Counted from the stretch's first letter, positions 1-9,639 are shown. The stretch: 64,000 bases of DNA from Maniola hyperantus (GCF_902806685.2 NC_048538.1:15314001-15378000), one strand, 5' to 3'. A program made the numbers and translations. Notes: a model not told the origin generated them from the letters alone.

Positions 1-889
1 CCTTTTACTAAAGATTTCCGTGGATTCCTGGGAACACTCAATTGAGTCTTTACAATTATGACGAACTCTCAGGACTTAAGAGCCCAGCGGAGGATGAATT
101 GCCCATACAAACGTAATAACAAAATAATTTGAAATTCAAAAATATCTCCACCGTATTATGCGGTTATTTGGATTCAAATTGTATTTACCTAGGGACCGAC
201 GTAAACATATTTTCAAAATACTTTTCTAAAAAAAAATGTAAGCGAATTGCGTTTTGCATATTTTTACGACATAAACGACATGTTTTCTTCCTTCTTGTTT
301 CATATTAAAATCAACGATATCTTAGGTACCAATTATTACATACCACAGCTTATATTGTTAAGTTATAGAATAACAATACGAAGTGATAAACACAACAAGT
401 TTTCATTCATCATTTTTGAAATTCACGGAACTTAGACCAAATGCATTACAAATTTGTAAACGATGTAGTGCTGTCGCATTAAGCATGGTGCCGATGTGTG
501 CTCACCCACACTAACGCGCCGTGTAAATACACGTTGCCGGCGATGGTGTATGTCGTATCGTATTTATAGTAGACATTTGTGGCGGCTTGAGGCACGGTAA
601 TATTTACTTGAGGCTAGTTTACTCGTGACGATTAATAATACTATAATTTTATCCAGTTTTGGACACTACCTACTGACCTATGCTACTGACTGGGACACAG
701 AGTAGCTCATGTGATGTGACTGGGATTTAGATTTGTAATTGTAATTTGGAATCAAGTAACCTTCATACATACCTACCGACTTACCCACGACTTTTGCTTT
801 ATTTTACGGACATTGATATTTTGTTAACTTGGTTGCTGAAATGGACTCTGAACGAAGGGATGTATCTCACAGTAAGTACCTACCTACCT
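1..889. other. No gene recognised; AT-rich with TACC microsatellite
   Basis: No splice-flanked coding segment or RNA gene was recognised. From about 765 on there are many TACC/TACCTA units, with a tandem run at 877-893. The short ORFs here are composition artefacts. Confidence 0.5.
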
Positions 890-1120
890 ACCTATCTTAC
901 ATCATTATCATCATCATCAACAACCGATAGACGTCCACTGCTGGACATAGGTCTCTTGTAGGGACTTCCACACGCCACGGTCTTGCGCCGCCTGAATCCA
1001 GCGGATCCCTGCAACTCGCCTGATGTCGTCCGTCCACCTAGTGGGGGGTCTTCCAACGTTGCGCTTTCCGGTGCGAGGTCGCCATTACAGCACCTTGATA
1101 CCCCAACGTCTTCAACGTAT
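890..1120 (-). mobile_element. RTE-type non-LTR retrotransposon, 3' end
   Basis: Read on the minus strand, this gives the C-terminal end of an RTE-like reverse transcriptase: RPPTRWTDDIRRVAG, then WIQAAQDRGVW, then VQQWTSIG. It is followed by a TGA/ATG microsatellite tail (plus-strand ATCATC run at 901-918), the usual RTE ending. The copy is 5'-truncated and the frame is broken near its left part. Confidence 0.8.
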
Positions 1121-1765
1121 CTTACATAATTTACATAAATTATTTTCATATTTTTAAAGTAGGTACCTATCTAGTACCTAGCTCAAAATACATTGTAAAT
1201 TGAACTACAAGTACCTATAGTAGTATAGGTGAGGTATGTATGGGTAAGTTTGTTTTGTATTTATCTTTAGATAGCTAGGTACCATAGCTACCTAAGTAAA
1301 GTAGGTGCAATGTAGGTAGGTACTACCTGCAGAGACGGCTTTACCTATGGTGCCATGGTACCTACATAATATGGTGCGTAATTCGTGATCGTTTTATAAT
1401 AGGTACCTACTAAGCCGTGAGGATTCGGGAATTTTTGATGGTGAATTGATATTTTAGGTATCAAGCAACGCCTTTATGACCTACACTCCAAATCCAAACT
1501 CCTCTAACCTGATGATGCAGGGTACAGCACTCCTAAACCACAGAGATTCAGGTACTGTTCCTGGTGAAATAATATTGTAAATGCATAGGCTCCGTCATTG
1601 AGTTCCGAGTACCAACTCTTCAATCCTGACGCTGCAAGGTACTGAACTCCTAAGCCATGTGGATTTAGAAAGTTTTGCTGGTGAATTGATATTTTACGTA
1701 GGTACTACTACCAAGCAAATATTATTACTTACACTAAAAAACTTCAAATAAAAACATATTATTTA
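1121..1765. repeat. TACC-rich DNA with degenerate tandem units
   Basis: The phrase GGTGAATTGATATTTTA recurs (1440-1456, 1680-1696), with a related CTGGTGAAATAATATTG at 1561. Each is preceded by a version of CTCCTAAGCCATGTGGATT. This suggests about three decayed tandem copies of a roughly 100-140 bp unit between 1410 and 1720. There is no coding signal. Confidence 0.45.
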
Positions 1766-1768
1766 AAA

Positions 1769-1957
1769 AACCGACTTCAAGAACCACTACAAAGTAACAA
1801 AATAATTTTTATTTCTACACCTGTATGTATGTTGAAGTCAGGCAACCATAATAAATGAAACTGGAAATCAAAGCGTGAAGCTTGCCCGAGTTCAACATAC
1901 ATACAGGTGTAGAAACAAAATTTTTTTTTACTTTGTAGTGGTTTTGGAAGTCGGGTA
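1769..1957. repeat. Foldback element with arms of about 67 bp
   Basis: The left arm (1769-1836) and right arm (1891-1957) are imperfect reverse complements. Both contain CACTACAAAGTA or its complement, and CTACACCTGTATGTATGTTG or its complement. The 54-bp spacer has no gene. A related terminus AAAAACCGACTTCG appears again at 26634. It looks like a palindromic MITE or the end of one. Confidence 0.65.
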
Positions 1958-2294
1958 TTTTAATTTTTTTTTTGAGTTTATTATTTAATTTATTTCTGAG
2001 ATTTCTTTCTATTATTTAAAAATATAAAAAAATTGCGCTCGCCTCGCTCGCGTTTACGGTTGTTTTTGTGGTGATGATTAATTGTACTTTGTAGCTGGCC
2101 TAAAAGGCCGACGCTGGGGATTTTTGGCCACTGGTGAAACTATTACTGTGTGTGTGTACTAAGCTTTAGTACATCGATGGCGCCAGGGTATTGATTGCAC
2201 ACAGGCGTTACTTGCCTACATAGCAATTCTGTAATTTCTTTTCCAACCAAGATTCTAAGTTCACTACAATGTAAACTGCGGTTGCCGAAAAACA

Positions 2295-2510
2295 TCCTTA
2301 CTAATATTATAAATGCGAAAGTGTGTCTGTCTGTCTGTCTGCTAGATTTGCACGGCTCACCCGTTCAACCGATTTTGATGAAATTTGGTTTATAGATAGC
2401 TTGCATCCCGGGGAAGGATATAGGCTACTTTTTATCCCAGAAAATAAAAGAGTTCCCACGGGATTTTAAAAACCTTAATCCACGCGGGCGAAGCCGCGGG
2501 CATCCCCTAG
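2295..2510 (+). mobile_element. Non-autonomous Helitron (Lep1-like), complete
   Basis: It begins TCCTTACTAATATTATAAAT, continues with GTCTGTCTG repeats, and ends in a GC hairpin (CGCGGGCG..CCGCGG) followed by CATCCCCTAG. It sits between A (2294) and T (2511) with no target duplication. TC start, 3' hairpin, CTRR end and A/T insertion are the Helitron hallmarks. The body is non-coding; it depends on a partner element in trans. Confidence 0.75.
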
Positions 2511-2795
2511 TATTTTTATAATTTTCTGTTTGCCCAGGGTCCCCATACGACCGAATTTGTTCGGACATTTATACATTTTAGCTTTTTGCATTTTATATTT
2601 TAGCATTATAGCTTTTTGGGTTCGATCCGGATTTTAACTGGACTTTTTTTGGTTTATGCCTATATTTTAGCGGTCAACCCTAATTTGAACCTGCTAACTT
2701 GCCAATATTTTAATGGCAGAAGCAATTCACATGGAGTTCTCCTTTGGAAAGGAGGAATCGATCGTAGTTATCGATTTTATAATAATCTGCAATAG
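2511..2795. other. Upstream region of the transposase-nuclease gene
   Basis: No coding signal. AT-rich, with TTTTAGC repeats at 2575-2615 and a small hairpin CTCCTTTGGAAAGGAG at 2739-2754. It may hold the promoter of the gene starting at 2910, but no TATA or initiator could be assigned with confidence. Confidence 0.35.
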
Positions 2796-2882
2796 TAAAT
2801 TGTGATACAAGAGTGGAAAGTAGGTTATTGCAAATGAATTGTCATTCAAAAGCCCGACTTTCCACTCTTGTTTCACAATTTA
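2796..2882. repeat. Inverted repeat just upstream of the transposase-nuclease start
   Basis: TAAATTGTGATACAAGAGTG and the following GAAAGT (left arm, from 2796) are the reverse complement of ACTTTCCACTCTTG and TTTCACAATTTA (right arm, ending at 2882). The arms are 26 bp with one mismatch and a spacer of about 35 bp. It lies 28 bp before the ATG. It could be a transposase binding site, a subterminal repeat of the element, or an operator-like site in the promoter; no matching copy was seen downstream of the gene. Confidence 0.6.
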
Positions 2883-2909
2883 CATCTTTTGCAATCTTTA
2901 GCATACGCC

Positions 2910-3453
2910 ATGTTTAACAACTGTATTGAAAAAATATTAACAGGACCTCGGAAATCAAGTAAAAGACGCTTATGGCCATCAGTTCCCAGAAAAAGGAGAT
3001 GGACGAAAAAGTTTAAAGAAAATACGCGTCCTAAGGGGTGAGTAAATGAATATGTAAGTTTATTATACCTACTTAGCTCAAATGTTAAAATATTTTTTTA
3101 GATCAAAACAACATACTGAAAATTCGAATGCTACATCAGTGCCACCTCGACGTGAAGGAATACTAATCGAATCAATAATGAATGAGCAGAAAGCCAGTAG
3201 GTAGGTAGCAAATCATAATACTAGTATAATATGCATTATATCCTAAGAATAGCGTTATATCATGATGATGTGTTTTAATTAATTAATTAATTTATACTCT
3301 ATTATAATTATCCAGATCTTCTTCGCTTGAGCCAGGTGGCATTGAAATTACAACAACGGCTGAAATAAATGTACCAGCAAGCGTTGAACCTGTCATTGAT
3401 CTCGAGTCAGAGCAGTTCATGAACATTGAACAAATCAATCAGTCGTTTAGCAG
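2910..3453 (+). CDS. Exons 1-3 of the transposase-nuclease gene (N-terminal region)
   Basis: These three short exons (128, 99 and 138 bp) are individually too short to stand out as ORFs. Exon 1 starts at ATG 2910 and is rich in Lys/Arg (for example PRKSSKRR and PRKRRWTKK), like a nuclear-localisation or DNA-contact region. Its donor is GG|GTGAGT at 3038. Exon 2 starts after TTTTTTTAG at 3101 and ends at AG|GTAGGT. Exon 3 starts after TATCCAG at 3315, is acidic (DLESEQF, MNIEQINQ), and ends at AG|GTACAT. Splicing AG to G at 4207 restores an Arg codon and leads straight into the Mutator-like domain. The 62- and 115-bp introns are typical of insects. Intron 3 (3454-4206) was enlarged by Helitron insertions. 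Confidence 0.7.
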
Positions 3454-6400
3454 GTACATAGTCAATTACTTTTAGGCTGATCTCTGCTTTGGATACGTTT
3501 TTGCACACGAAGTCAGAAAATATAATATACTATTACGCACAAAATTTCCCAAACATAGAAATACTATTTAGGAACTCGCAGACTGGGCTCGTGCTATCGT
3601 GCATGCGCAATATACTTTAATGTTATTATTTTACGTGTTTCACATCTTATTGAAATTTCATTTTTTTTTAAACTAGGTGATACCCGTGGCTGCGCCCCCG
3701 TGGATTAAGGTTTTTAAAATCCCGTGGGACTTCTTCAATTTTCCGGGATAAAAAGTAGCCTATATCCTTCCCCGGGATGCAAGCTATCTATAAACCAAAT
3801 TTCATCAAAATCGGTTGAACGGGTGAGCCGTGCAAATCTAGCAGACAGACAGACACACTTTCGCATTTATAATATTAGTAAGGATGTTTTTCGGCAACCG
3901 CAGTTTACATTGTAGTGAACTTAGAATTAGTCCTTCCCCAGGATGCAAGCTATATCTATACCAAATTTCGTCCAAATTGGTTGAACGGATGAGCCGTGAA
4001 AAGCTAGCAGACAGACAGACAAACAGACAGACCACACTTTCGCATTTATAATATTAGTATGGATTTACTTATTCTGTGAGTGGAAAATTCTTCATGAGTG
4101 TTACAAGGACGGAACAACATACTAATAATTACGATAGACATAAAACGCACCCAGTATGCGCAATATCTGTTTTGGCGATGCATTTATTCCTGTTTTATGC
4201 TTGCAGGAATTTAACACCAACAAGCACGACAACTACTGAGTCACTTATAGTAGAAAAAGAAAATAATGAAGTAATCGAAGTTCCAAAGCTAAACGGACGA
4301 AGATTGATCGATGTCGCATATTTATTTGAACAATTGTCGTCTATAGATCATAGTCCATTTAATTGTACTTTTAAAGATTTTAAATTTGTAAGCGAGAATC
4401 GACAAGGAATGTATGCATGTTTTAAATTTGATTGTCAAATGTGTGGGGAAAAAGTAATTATAAAAAGCGATAGATCCGGGCGTGAAATAAATCAGCATGT
4501 TGTTCATGGTATCGTTACTTCTGGTAATGGATTTGCGCAGTTGGATGAATTTTGTGCACACGTTGATATGCCTTGCATGTCCGATAAACTTTTTATTAAA
4601 GAAAACATTATCTTTGGCGATATAATTAAAGATATTGCTTTGGAAAGTATGTACCAAGCCGGCAAAGAAGAAAGAGAAATAGCCATCGCTAAAGGTCATG
4701 TGGATCCTGACGGAATTCCTTACATTACAGTGGTAGTAGACGGTTCATGGGCCAAACGATCATACAGGACTAATTATAATTCATTATCTGGAGTATCCTG
4801 TATAATTGGTTTTGAAACCAAAAAAAGTATTATTTTTGGGAATCAGAAATGCATATTGTTGTGTATGTGCTTTAGCCAAAAATAAAAATACCGTCCCGAA
4901 AGAACACCGGTGCTTTAAAAACTGGTCAAAAAGCTCAACGGCTATGGAAGCAGATGGCATTGTAGAAGGCTTTAAATGCAGTATAGACATGCATAAAATC
5001 AAATATAAAACGCTAATCGGTGATGGTGATAGCAGTGTTACTAGCGCTCTCAACGAATCTTTGCCATATGGTCATTGCACGTCAATAAATAAAATTGAAT
5101 GCAGCAATCATTTGCTACGAAATTATTGCTCAAAATTAAAAAATTTGACCAAAAAGACCGAAAATAAATTTGGTTTGGTTCCTGTAAGATTACGAAAAAC
5201 TCTAGATTTAAATATCTTGCGCTTACGAAAGGCCATAAAAGGTGCTGTTGATCACACATCTAAATTACCAAATGTGACAAAAGAGCAAAAATTAAACAAT
5301 CTAAAACAAGATTTGCTGAATAGTCCGTGTCATGTATTCGGTGATCATGAAAAGTGCAAACCTTATTTTTGCAAAGGAGTAATTGGCGAAAATTTTGTCC
5401 CAGAAATGAAGAAATGTGGCTTATGGTACGACCTATTTGCTGCTTTGAGCCTTATTGTGACAAATGTGGAAAGTCTTCTAATGGCTCAAACGAATAATAT
5501 TGCAGAGCAATTCAATTCGATAATTGCCAAATTCATTTGCGGAAAAAGAGTCAATTATTGTCTACGTGGTTCTTACGAAATGAGGTGCTACGCAGCAGCA
5601 GCTAAACAAAATACAGGAAATTTAGTAAAAACGCTGGCAAATGCTACTGAAATTCCTATGAAATACCTAAAGCGAAATGAATGTAAAAATAAAAGGACGG
5701 CTGACACAAGTAGAATTACAAAGCGTAGGAAAAGAAATGTCGCTCTCGCAGACGAGCACTACGGAAATATGGAAAAAGAGGCAGATCTCGAGAGCGACAT
5801 TTTTAATAAAAAAAAGAAGAGTTTTTGCTGGACTTGACCCAAAGCGCGTCTAATCGTAATAAAATTCAAACCAAGACCATAGGTCAAGGAGCCAACCAAG
5901 AATGGCTGAAAGAAAGGAAAATTCGGCTGACTGCATCATTTTTTGGTCAAGTCTGCAAACTCAGACCCGCGACGTCATGTAAAAATGTAGTAAAACAATT
6001 GTTATACAATAAATTCAAAGGTAACGATGCGACAAAATACGGGAGCGAAAATGAGCCCGTAGCGGTAAAAGACGCTGAGAAAGTTTTAGGCCTTCAAATC
6101 GAGCCATGTGGATTGTTTATCGACGAAAAACGTCCGTATCTCGGAGCAAGTCCAGATGGTTTGGTAGGTGATGACACTATCGTAGAAATTAAGTGTCCTT
6201 CGAGTGCATCAAACTTGTCACCAGTGGAAGCAATTGATCAAAAAAAAATTACATTTTGCACAAACGATAGCAATTTGGATAATATTAAATTAAAACGTAA
6301 CCATAACTACTATTATCAAATTCAAGGGCAACTTCAAATAACGCAACGTAAGTATTGTATATTTATTGTCTGGACACCTCTAGGATTGGTGTATGAAAAA

Positions 6401-6526
6401 ATAGAGAAAAATAATGATTTCTGGAATTCTATTGTCTCGAAACTGGATGAATTTTATTTTAAATGTATCTTGCCTGAGTTAATAGATCCTCGTTTGCCAA
6501 GAAATCTACCTATCAGGGACAGATGA
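2910..6526 (+). CDS. Mutator-like DDE transposase fused to YqaJ-type nuclease (4 exons, two frame breaks)
   Basis: Spliced model: 2910-3037, 3102-3200, 3316-3453, 4207-6526. All introns are GT-AG, each exon ends two bases into a codon, and the frame is kept; about 894 residues. Residues 1-140 are basic then acidic/Ser-Thr-rich. Residues about 150-610 resemble the insect Mutator-like transposase domain: a CQMCG knuckle, VVVDGSW (Asp codon 4739), GDGDSS (Asp 5022) and NNIAEQFNSIIAKF (Glu 5505), which I read as the DDE triad. Residues about 685-880 are a YqaJ/lambda-exonuclease-like PD-(D/E)XK fold: YGSENEP, GASPDG (Asp 6155), VEIKCP (Glu 6185, Lys 6191) and YYYQIQGQL. Family knowledge predicts DNA strand transfer plus end resection in the nucleus. 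Frame breaks lie in the A7 tract at 4820-4826 (one A too many) and at 5808-5826 (A8/T5; one base short). The cause could be decay or homopolymer assembly error. The start ATG is the first one open into exon 1; an upstream exon is possible. A domesticated host gene is an alternative. Confidence 0.78.
3677..3927 (-). mobile_element. Lep1-like Helitron plus co-duplicated 5' flank
   Basis: In minus orientation this is nearly identical to the element at 2295-2510. Beyond the Helitron 5' end (about 3883) it also carries some 45 bp (CGGCAACCGCAGTTTACATT and onward) matching the 5' flank of that copy (2250-2294). The two loci are therefore inverted duplicates, or one Helitron moved with adjoining DNA. 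It lies in intron 3 of the transposase-nuclease gene. Confidence 0.7.
3928..4064 (-). mobile_element. Second Lep1-like Helitron fragment in intron 3
   Basis: The 5' two thirds of a Lep1-like element in minus orientation, ending GCATTTATAATATTAGTATGG. Its 3' half is missing where the copy at 3677-3927 joins, so that neighbour probably inserted into or replaced part of it. Confidence 0.65.
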
Positions 6527-6690
6527 TGATGAATGATAATGATGATGAAATAATGAGGTCTAAGTTGGAGCGCGCTTGCCTAGAAGATGCCTATTCACTC
6601 TTAGGTTAGTCAGCAACTTACGTTGTTTAATTGAGGTTGTTGTTAACATTGATATTCTGATACTTATTCACACATTATTTTTATATTGCA
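6527..6690 (-). repeat. Short LINE-tail fragment downstream of the gene
   Basis: After the stop codon there is an ATGATG run. A piece at 6560-6605 then gives, on the minus strand, the VNRHLLGKRAP-type reading found at the end of a lepidopteran LINE (also near 33795 and 47540). No AATAAA signal or terminal inverted repeat of the transposase-nuclease element was seen here. Confidence 0.5.
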
Positions 6691-7315
6691 GAAAAGAGCC
6701 ATTCGATCTATTTATAAGCTCGGGTCTCGCGAATCCCGGCGTGAAAAGTTAAAAGAGATTGGCATACTCACAGTGCCTTCTCAATACATTTGCAATAACG
6801 TAATCTTTATTAGGCAGAACATTAATTTTTTTAAGTGCTACACACAATCAACATACCAGAAATTGTCATAAGCTAGTTACAGCGTCATATCGTCTACACA
6901 AAGTACATATATCCTTTGTGGGGTCGAGTATACGCTTTTATAACATGATTCTGAAAGAGTTCTAAGATTTGCCGTTGCATAGATTTAAACTCTGTGTCAA
7001 ACAACATTTGCTAAGTCACATATTATATAGTTGACGAACTTCTAAATGACAAGGTTGCATGGAAACGGTCAGTTTTGCGTCCAGCAGCCCACAAGGTAGT
7101 GTAATAATTATATTGGCTCATGTACTGCATATTTGATTAATATTGTAATATTTTGTTTTGTTTCTTTTTAAAAAGAGCAACTACTGAGTTTCTTGCCGGC
7201 TCTTCTCAGTAGAAGCCTCTTTCCAAACCGGTGGTAGAGTCTTGACTTATCATAAATGGCACATGATGTCCTATATGACATAAATAAATTTCATTTCATT
7301 TTTTAAATGTTTCGA
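6691..7315 (+). mobile_element. CR1/jockey-like non-LTR retrotransposon, 3' fragment
   Basis: The plus strand encodes the end of a reverse transcriptase (QKRAIRSIYKLGSRESR, then ILTVPSQYICNNVIF). A decayed C-terminus follows, then the family 3' UTR (AGAGCAACTACTGAGTTTCT, TTCTCAGTAGAAGCC). It closes with a CATTT-rich tail near 7290-7310. Several stops make it a relic. The CR1 versus jockey clade was not resolved. Confidence 0.75.
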
Positions 7316-7500
7316 AAAAAAATCAAAGATCAATTGCTTCCACCAGTGACAAGTTTTTATAATAAGCTCCGAGATGTCACGATCTATAGGTCGATCAACA
7401 ATCGATGCAGGCACAATGCTTATATTTGATGCATGGGAGAACTCACAGAATGCCATTGGAATTTTGTGTGATTTGTCTAATCGTTCGATTGCGTTGAGCA
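7271..7500 (-). mobile_element. Inverted reverse-transcriptase segment of a LINE relic
   Basis: The minus-strand ORF reads LNAIERLDKSHKIPMAFCEF then SHAS, resembling the finger/palm region leading to the FCDLSKAFD motif of non-LTR reverse transcriptases. The part that should follow it (LAKLSRYGIKKNALSLIASL) lies on the plus strand immediately to the right. The first catalytic aspartate motif appears mutated or lost at the junction. Confidence 0.5.
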
Positions 7501-8305
7501 CAAGACTTTCTTAGCTAAATTGAGCCGCTATGGAATCAAAAAAAATGCGCTCAGCCTAATAGCGTCTTTGAGTGATCGTAACAAACCGTATGTGTAAATG
7601 ATGTGAAGTCATCCGGATCAGCCTCACAAATGGGTGTTCCTCAAGGCTCTATCTTAGGTCCCTTCATGTTCTCGGTATATATAAACGATTTACCATATTT
7701 CTAATTATTTAAATAATGCCATAACGCAGATCACTTACTGCTTTACTGTTTACTTTTAAATGCAACGAGAACTAAGTGTGTTGAATTCGCACTGCCCAAT
7801 ACCCAAACGACAAATTATACTAATTTAGAGGAGACCACCGTGTTCGTGGGGATAACGTTAGAGGAAAAGCTTCAATGGAACGCCTTTATATCAACACTTG
7901 CTGATAAACTCAGCTCTGTTTCTCACGCTGTTGGAAACATTCGATAGGAACTGACGTGGAAATTGCAAAAATTGTATATTTTGCTTATTTTCATTATTGC
8001 ATTATTATGTCTTACGGAATCTTTTCAAATTTCGAATTACAAAACATAAGGGCAATACGTGTAATTTATAATTTAAGCCCGCGCGATTTCGTACGAGAAA
8101 AATTATTCTTACAGTAGCTTCTCAATATATTTACAATAATATAATTTTTGTACCTACGACAAAACATTCTCAGTTACAAAAATCGGTGATTTTCACGACA
8201 GGCAAACTAGAAACCGTAATAGGCTCGCAACTCCTACGCTTCGGCTCCGCCTGAGGAAAGTGGAAAAGTCATTTGTGTAAATAAGTGTAATATTTTATAA
8301 TAAAA
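7501..8305 (+). mobile_element. CR1/jockey-like reverse transcriptase relic
   Basis: Plus-strand pieces in shifting frames: LAKLSRYGIKKNALSLIASL, then GVPQGSILGPFMFSVYINDL (7633-7692, the conserved RT palm motif), EEKLQWNAFISTLADKLSSV, and QNIRAIRVIYNLSPR. The F/YxDD box region is damaged. It is the same family as 6691-7315 and 61060-61450. Not functional. Confidence 0.75.
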
Positions 8306-8446
8306 CTAGCTGATTCCCGCGACTTCGTCCGCGTGGAATTAGAGTTTTAAAAATTATTGATCATAGTGTGCCCTCCAAAAAAATTTTCTAAATATCTTCT
8401 ATGTACAGAATTTGACCTGTTACAGTTTTATTATAAGTATAATATA
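8306..8446 (-). mobile_element. Short Helitron-like insertion in the LINE relic
   Basis: It starts CTAGCTGATTCCCGCGACTT (the complement of a Helitron hairpin and CTAG end) and ends near TTATAAGTATAATATAG. It interrupts the LINE sequence that is continuous in the copy at 61105-61130. The interior is unlike the commoner Lep1-like bodies. Confidence 0.6.
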
Positions 8447-8602
8447 GATTCCACAGTCAATTTTAGACTTGCCTTTACACAAAAAGCATATTATACAATC
8501 TAAGATTATGTAAATGTTAAAAAAGCATGGATTTGCCTCGCTCCAGCAATGCGCACGGCTGCAATTGCTCGTACAGTATGGCATAATATTATTGTAAAAA
8601 AG
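8447..8602 (+). mobile_element. Continuation of LINE relic after insertion
   Basis: TTTTAGACTTGCCTTTACAC and GCTCCAGCAATGCGCACGGC match the 3' coding end and 3' UTR of the copy at 61060-61390. This confirms that 8306-8446 is an insertion. Confidence 0.65.
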
Positions 8603-8826
8603 ATGCCCGCGACTTCGTTCGCGTCGATACAGGGTTTCTTAAAAATCCCGTGGGAACTCTTTGATTTTCCGGGATAAAAGTAGCCTATGTGTTAATCCGG
8701 AGTATAATCTAAGCACATTCCAAATTTCAGCCAAATCCGTTCAGTAGTTTTTGCGTGAAAGAGTAACAAACATACAAACATATACACACACATACACAAA
8801 CTTTCGCTTTTATAATATTAGTGTGA
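8603..8826 (-). mobile_element. Helitron of the AGTAGTTTTTGCGTG subfamily
   Basis: Left end GATGCCCGCGACTTCGTTCG (3' hairpin complement); right end ATAATATTAGTGTGA next to TT (Helitron 5' TCACAC). The body carries CCGTTCAGTAGTTTTTGCGT. It is inserted in the LINE 3' UTR, which resumes at 8827. A related copy in the opposite orientation is at 57620-57790. Confidence 0.7.
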
Positions 8827-9340
8827 TTGAACCCTTGAAAAGAGCAACCGCCGAATTTCTTGCTGGTTCTTCTTGGTAGGAACGGCACACCGAACGAGTG
8901 GTAAATTATTTGGACGATTCAAAGAACTTGTAAAAGTTTACTTGAATAAAAATATATCCTATTCCCACAACAAGTTCAAAGTTTTCATACAACGTAAACT
9001 TATTGAAAAATCCTACTACTTACAACGTAAAGGATTATTTAAATGATAAGAAAGCTTGGGAATGAGTTTTAAAGCTTTGATAGTTCTAATAAGTTTAATT
9101 TATAAAGTAGTGATAATATTATACAAAATACCCGGCTGAGTTTGTTGTAGGCTCTTCTCAGACCTGTGCACGTTTGGAACTCTTGTAGCTTTAGTTTTAT
9201 GTTTACGTAATTAATTATATCATTGATCACCATTACATTATCTTACAAATCCAACAAAATATATTGACAATGTAAAAGTGTATAATAGTACTTATCTACT
9301 CTGAATAAATTATTTGAATTTGACTTTGTTTGTTTAGTGT
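8827..9340 (+). mobile_element. Two LINE 3' tails in tandem
   Basis: 8836-8955 is the AGAGCAACCGCCGAATTTCT 3' UTR of the interrupted element. From 8965 a second related element gives NKFKVFIQRKLIEKSYYLQR then KDYLNDKKAWE and a stop. Its own UTR follows (GGCTCTTCTCAGACCTGTGC) to about 9325. Both are truncated 5'. Confidence 0.65.
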
Positions 9341-9639
9341 CGATGTAGGCCCCCTACATTGTGTATTTTCATTACCTACCATTATTGTCGAATACTGTTC
9401 AGCCGATATGGTCACCCTACATGACTACTAAAATCGCGAATAGATTTTGAAGTAGTAAGTAAAGTACCTAGATACTTCTATAAAATACTAGCTGTTGCCC
9501 GCGACTTCGTCCGCGTCTCGCGGAACTGTCTTTTCCCGTGGAATTTTTTTTCATACAAACCCTCCCTGTCCTGACTATAACGAACACAAAAAAATAATTA
9601 GGTACCTATCTATCCAATTTTTATACAGAGCACGTGTCT
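9341..9639. repeat. Mostly unique DNA with a Helitron 3' end
   Basis: 9489-9530 begins CTAGCTGTTGCCCGCGACTT, the terminal hairpin region of a minus-oriented Helitron whose body is not recognisable. There is no coding signal around it. Confidence 0.5.

Noticed and set aside
2281..2400. CRISPR-like array of short repeats
   Set aside because: The repeats are GTCT microsatellite units inside Helitrons, without regular spacers; the genome is eukaryotic.
3838..4035. Open frames rich in Cys, Leu and Ser within the GTCTGTCTG stretches (also 2195, 3724, 21672 and 43284)
   Set aside because: They are translations of Helitron microsatellite text (VCLSVCLS-type), repeated in every copy, with no coding constraint.
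4784..5053. Minus-strand ORFs opposite the transposase-nuclease exon
   Set aside because: They are antisense shadows of a strand with clear conserved motifs and have no motifs of their own.
6538..6690. Terminal inverted repeat marking the 3' end of the transposase-nuclease element
   Set aside because: I compared this stretch by eye with the palindrome at 2796-2882 and upstream DNA and found no convincing match; the 3' flank seems replaced by LINE fragments.
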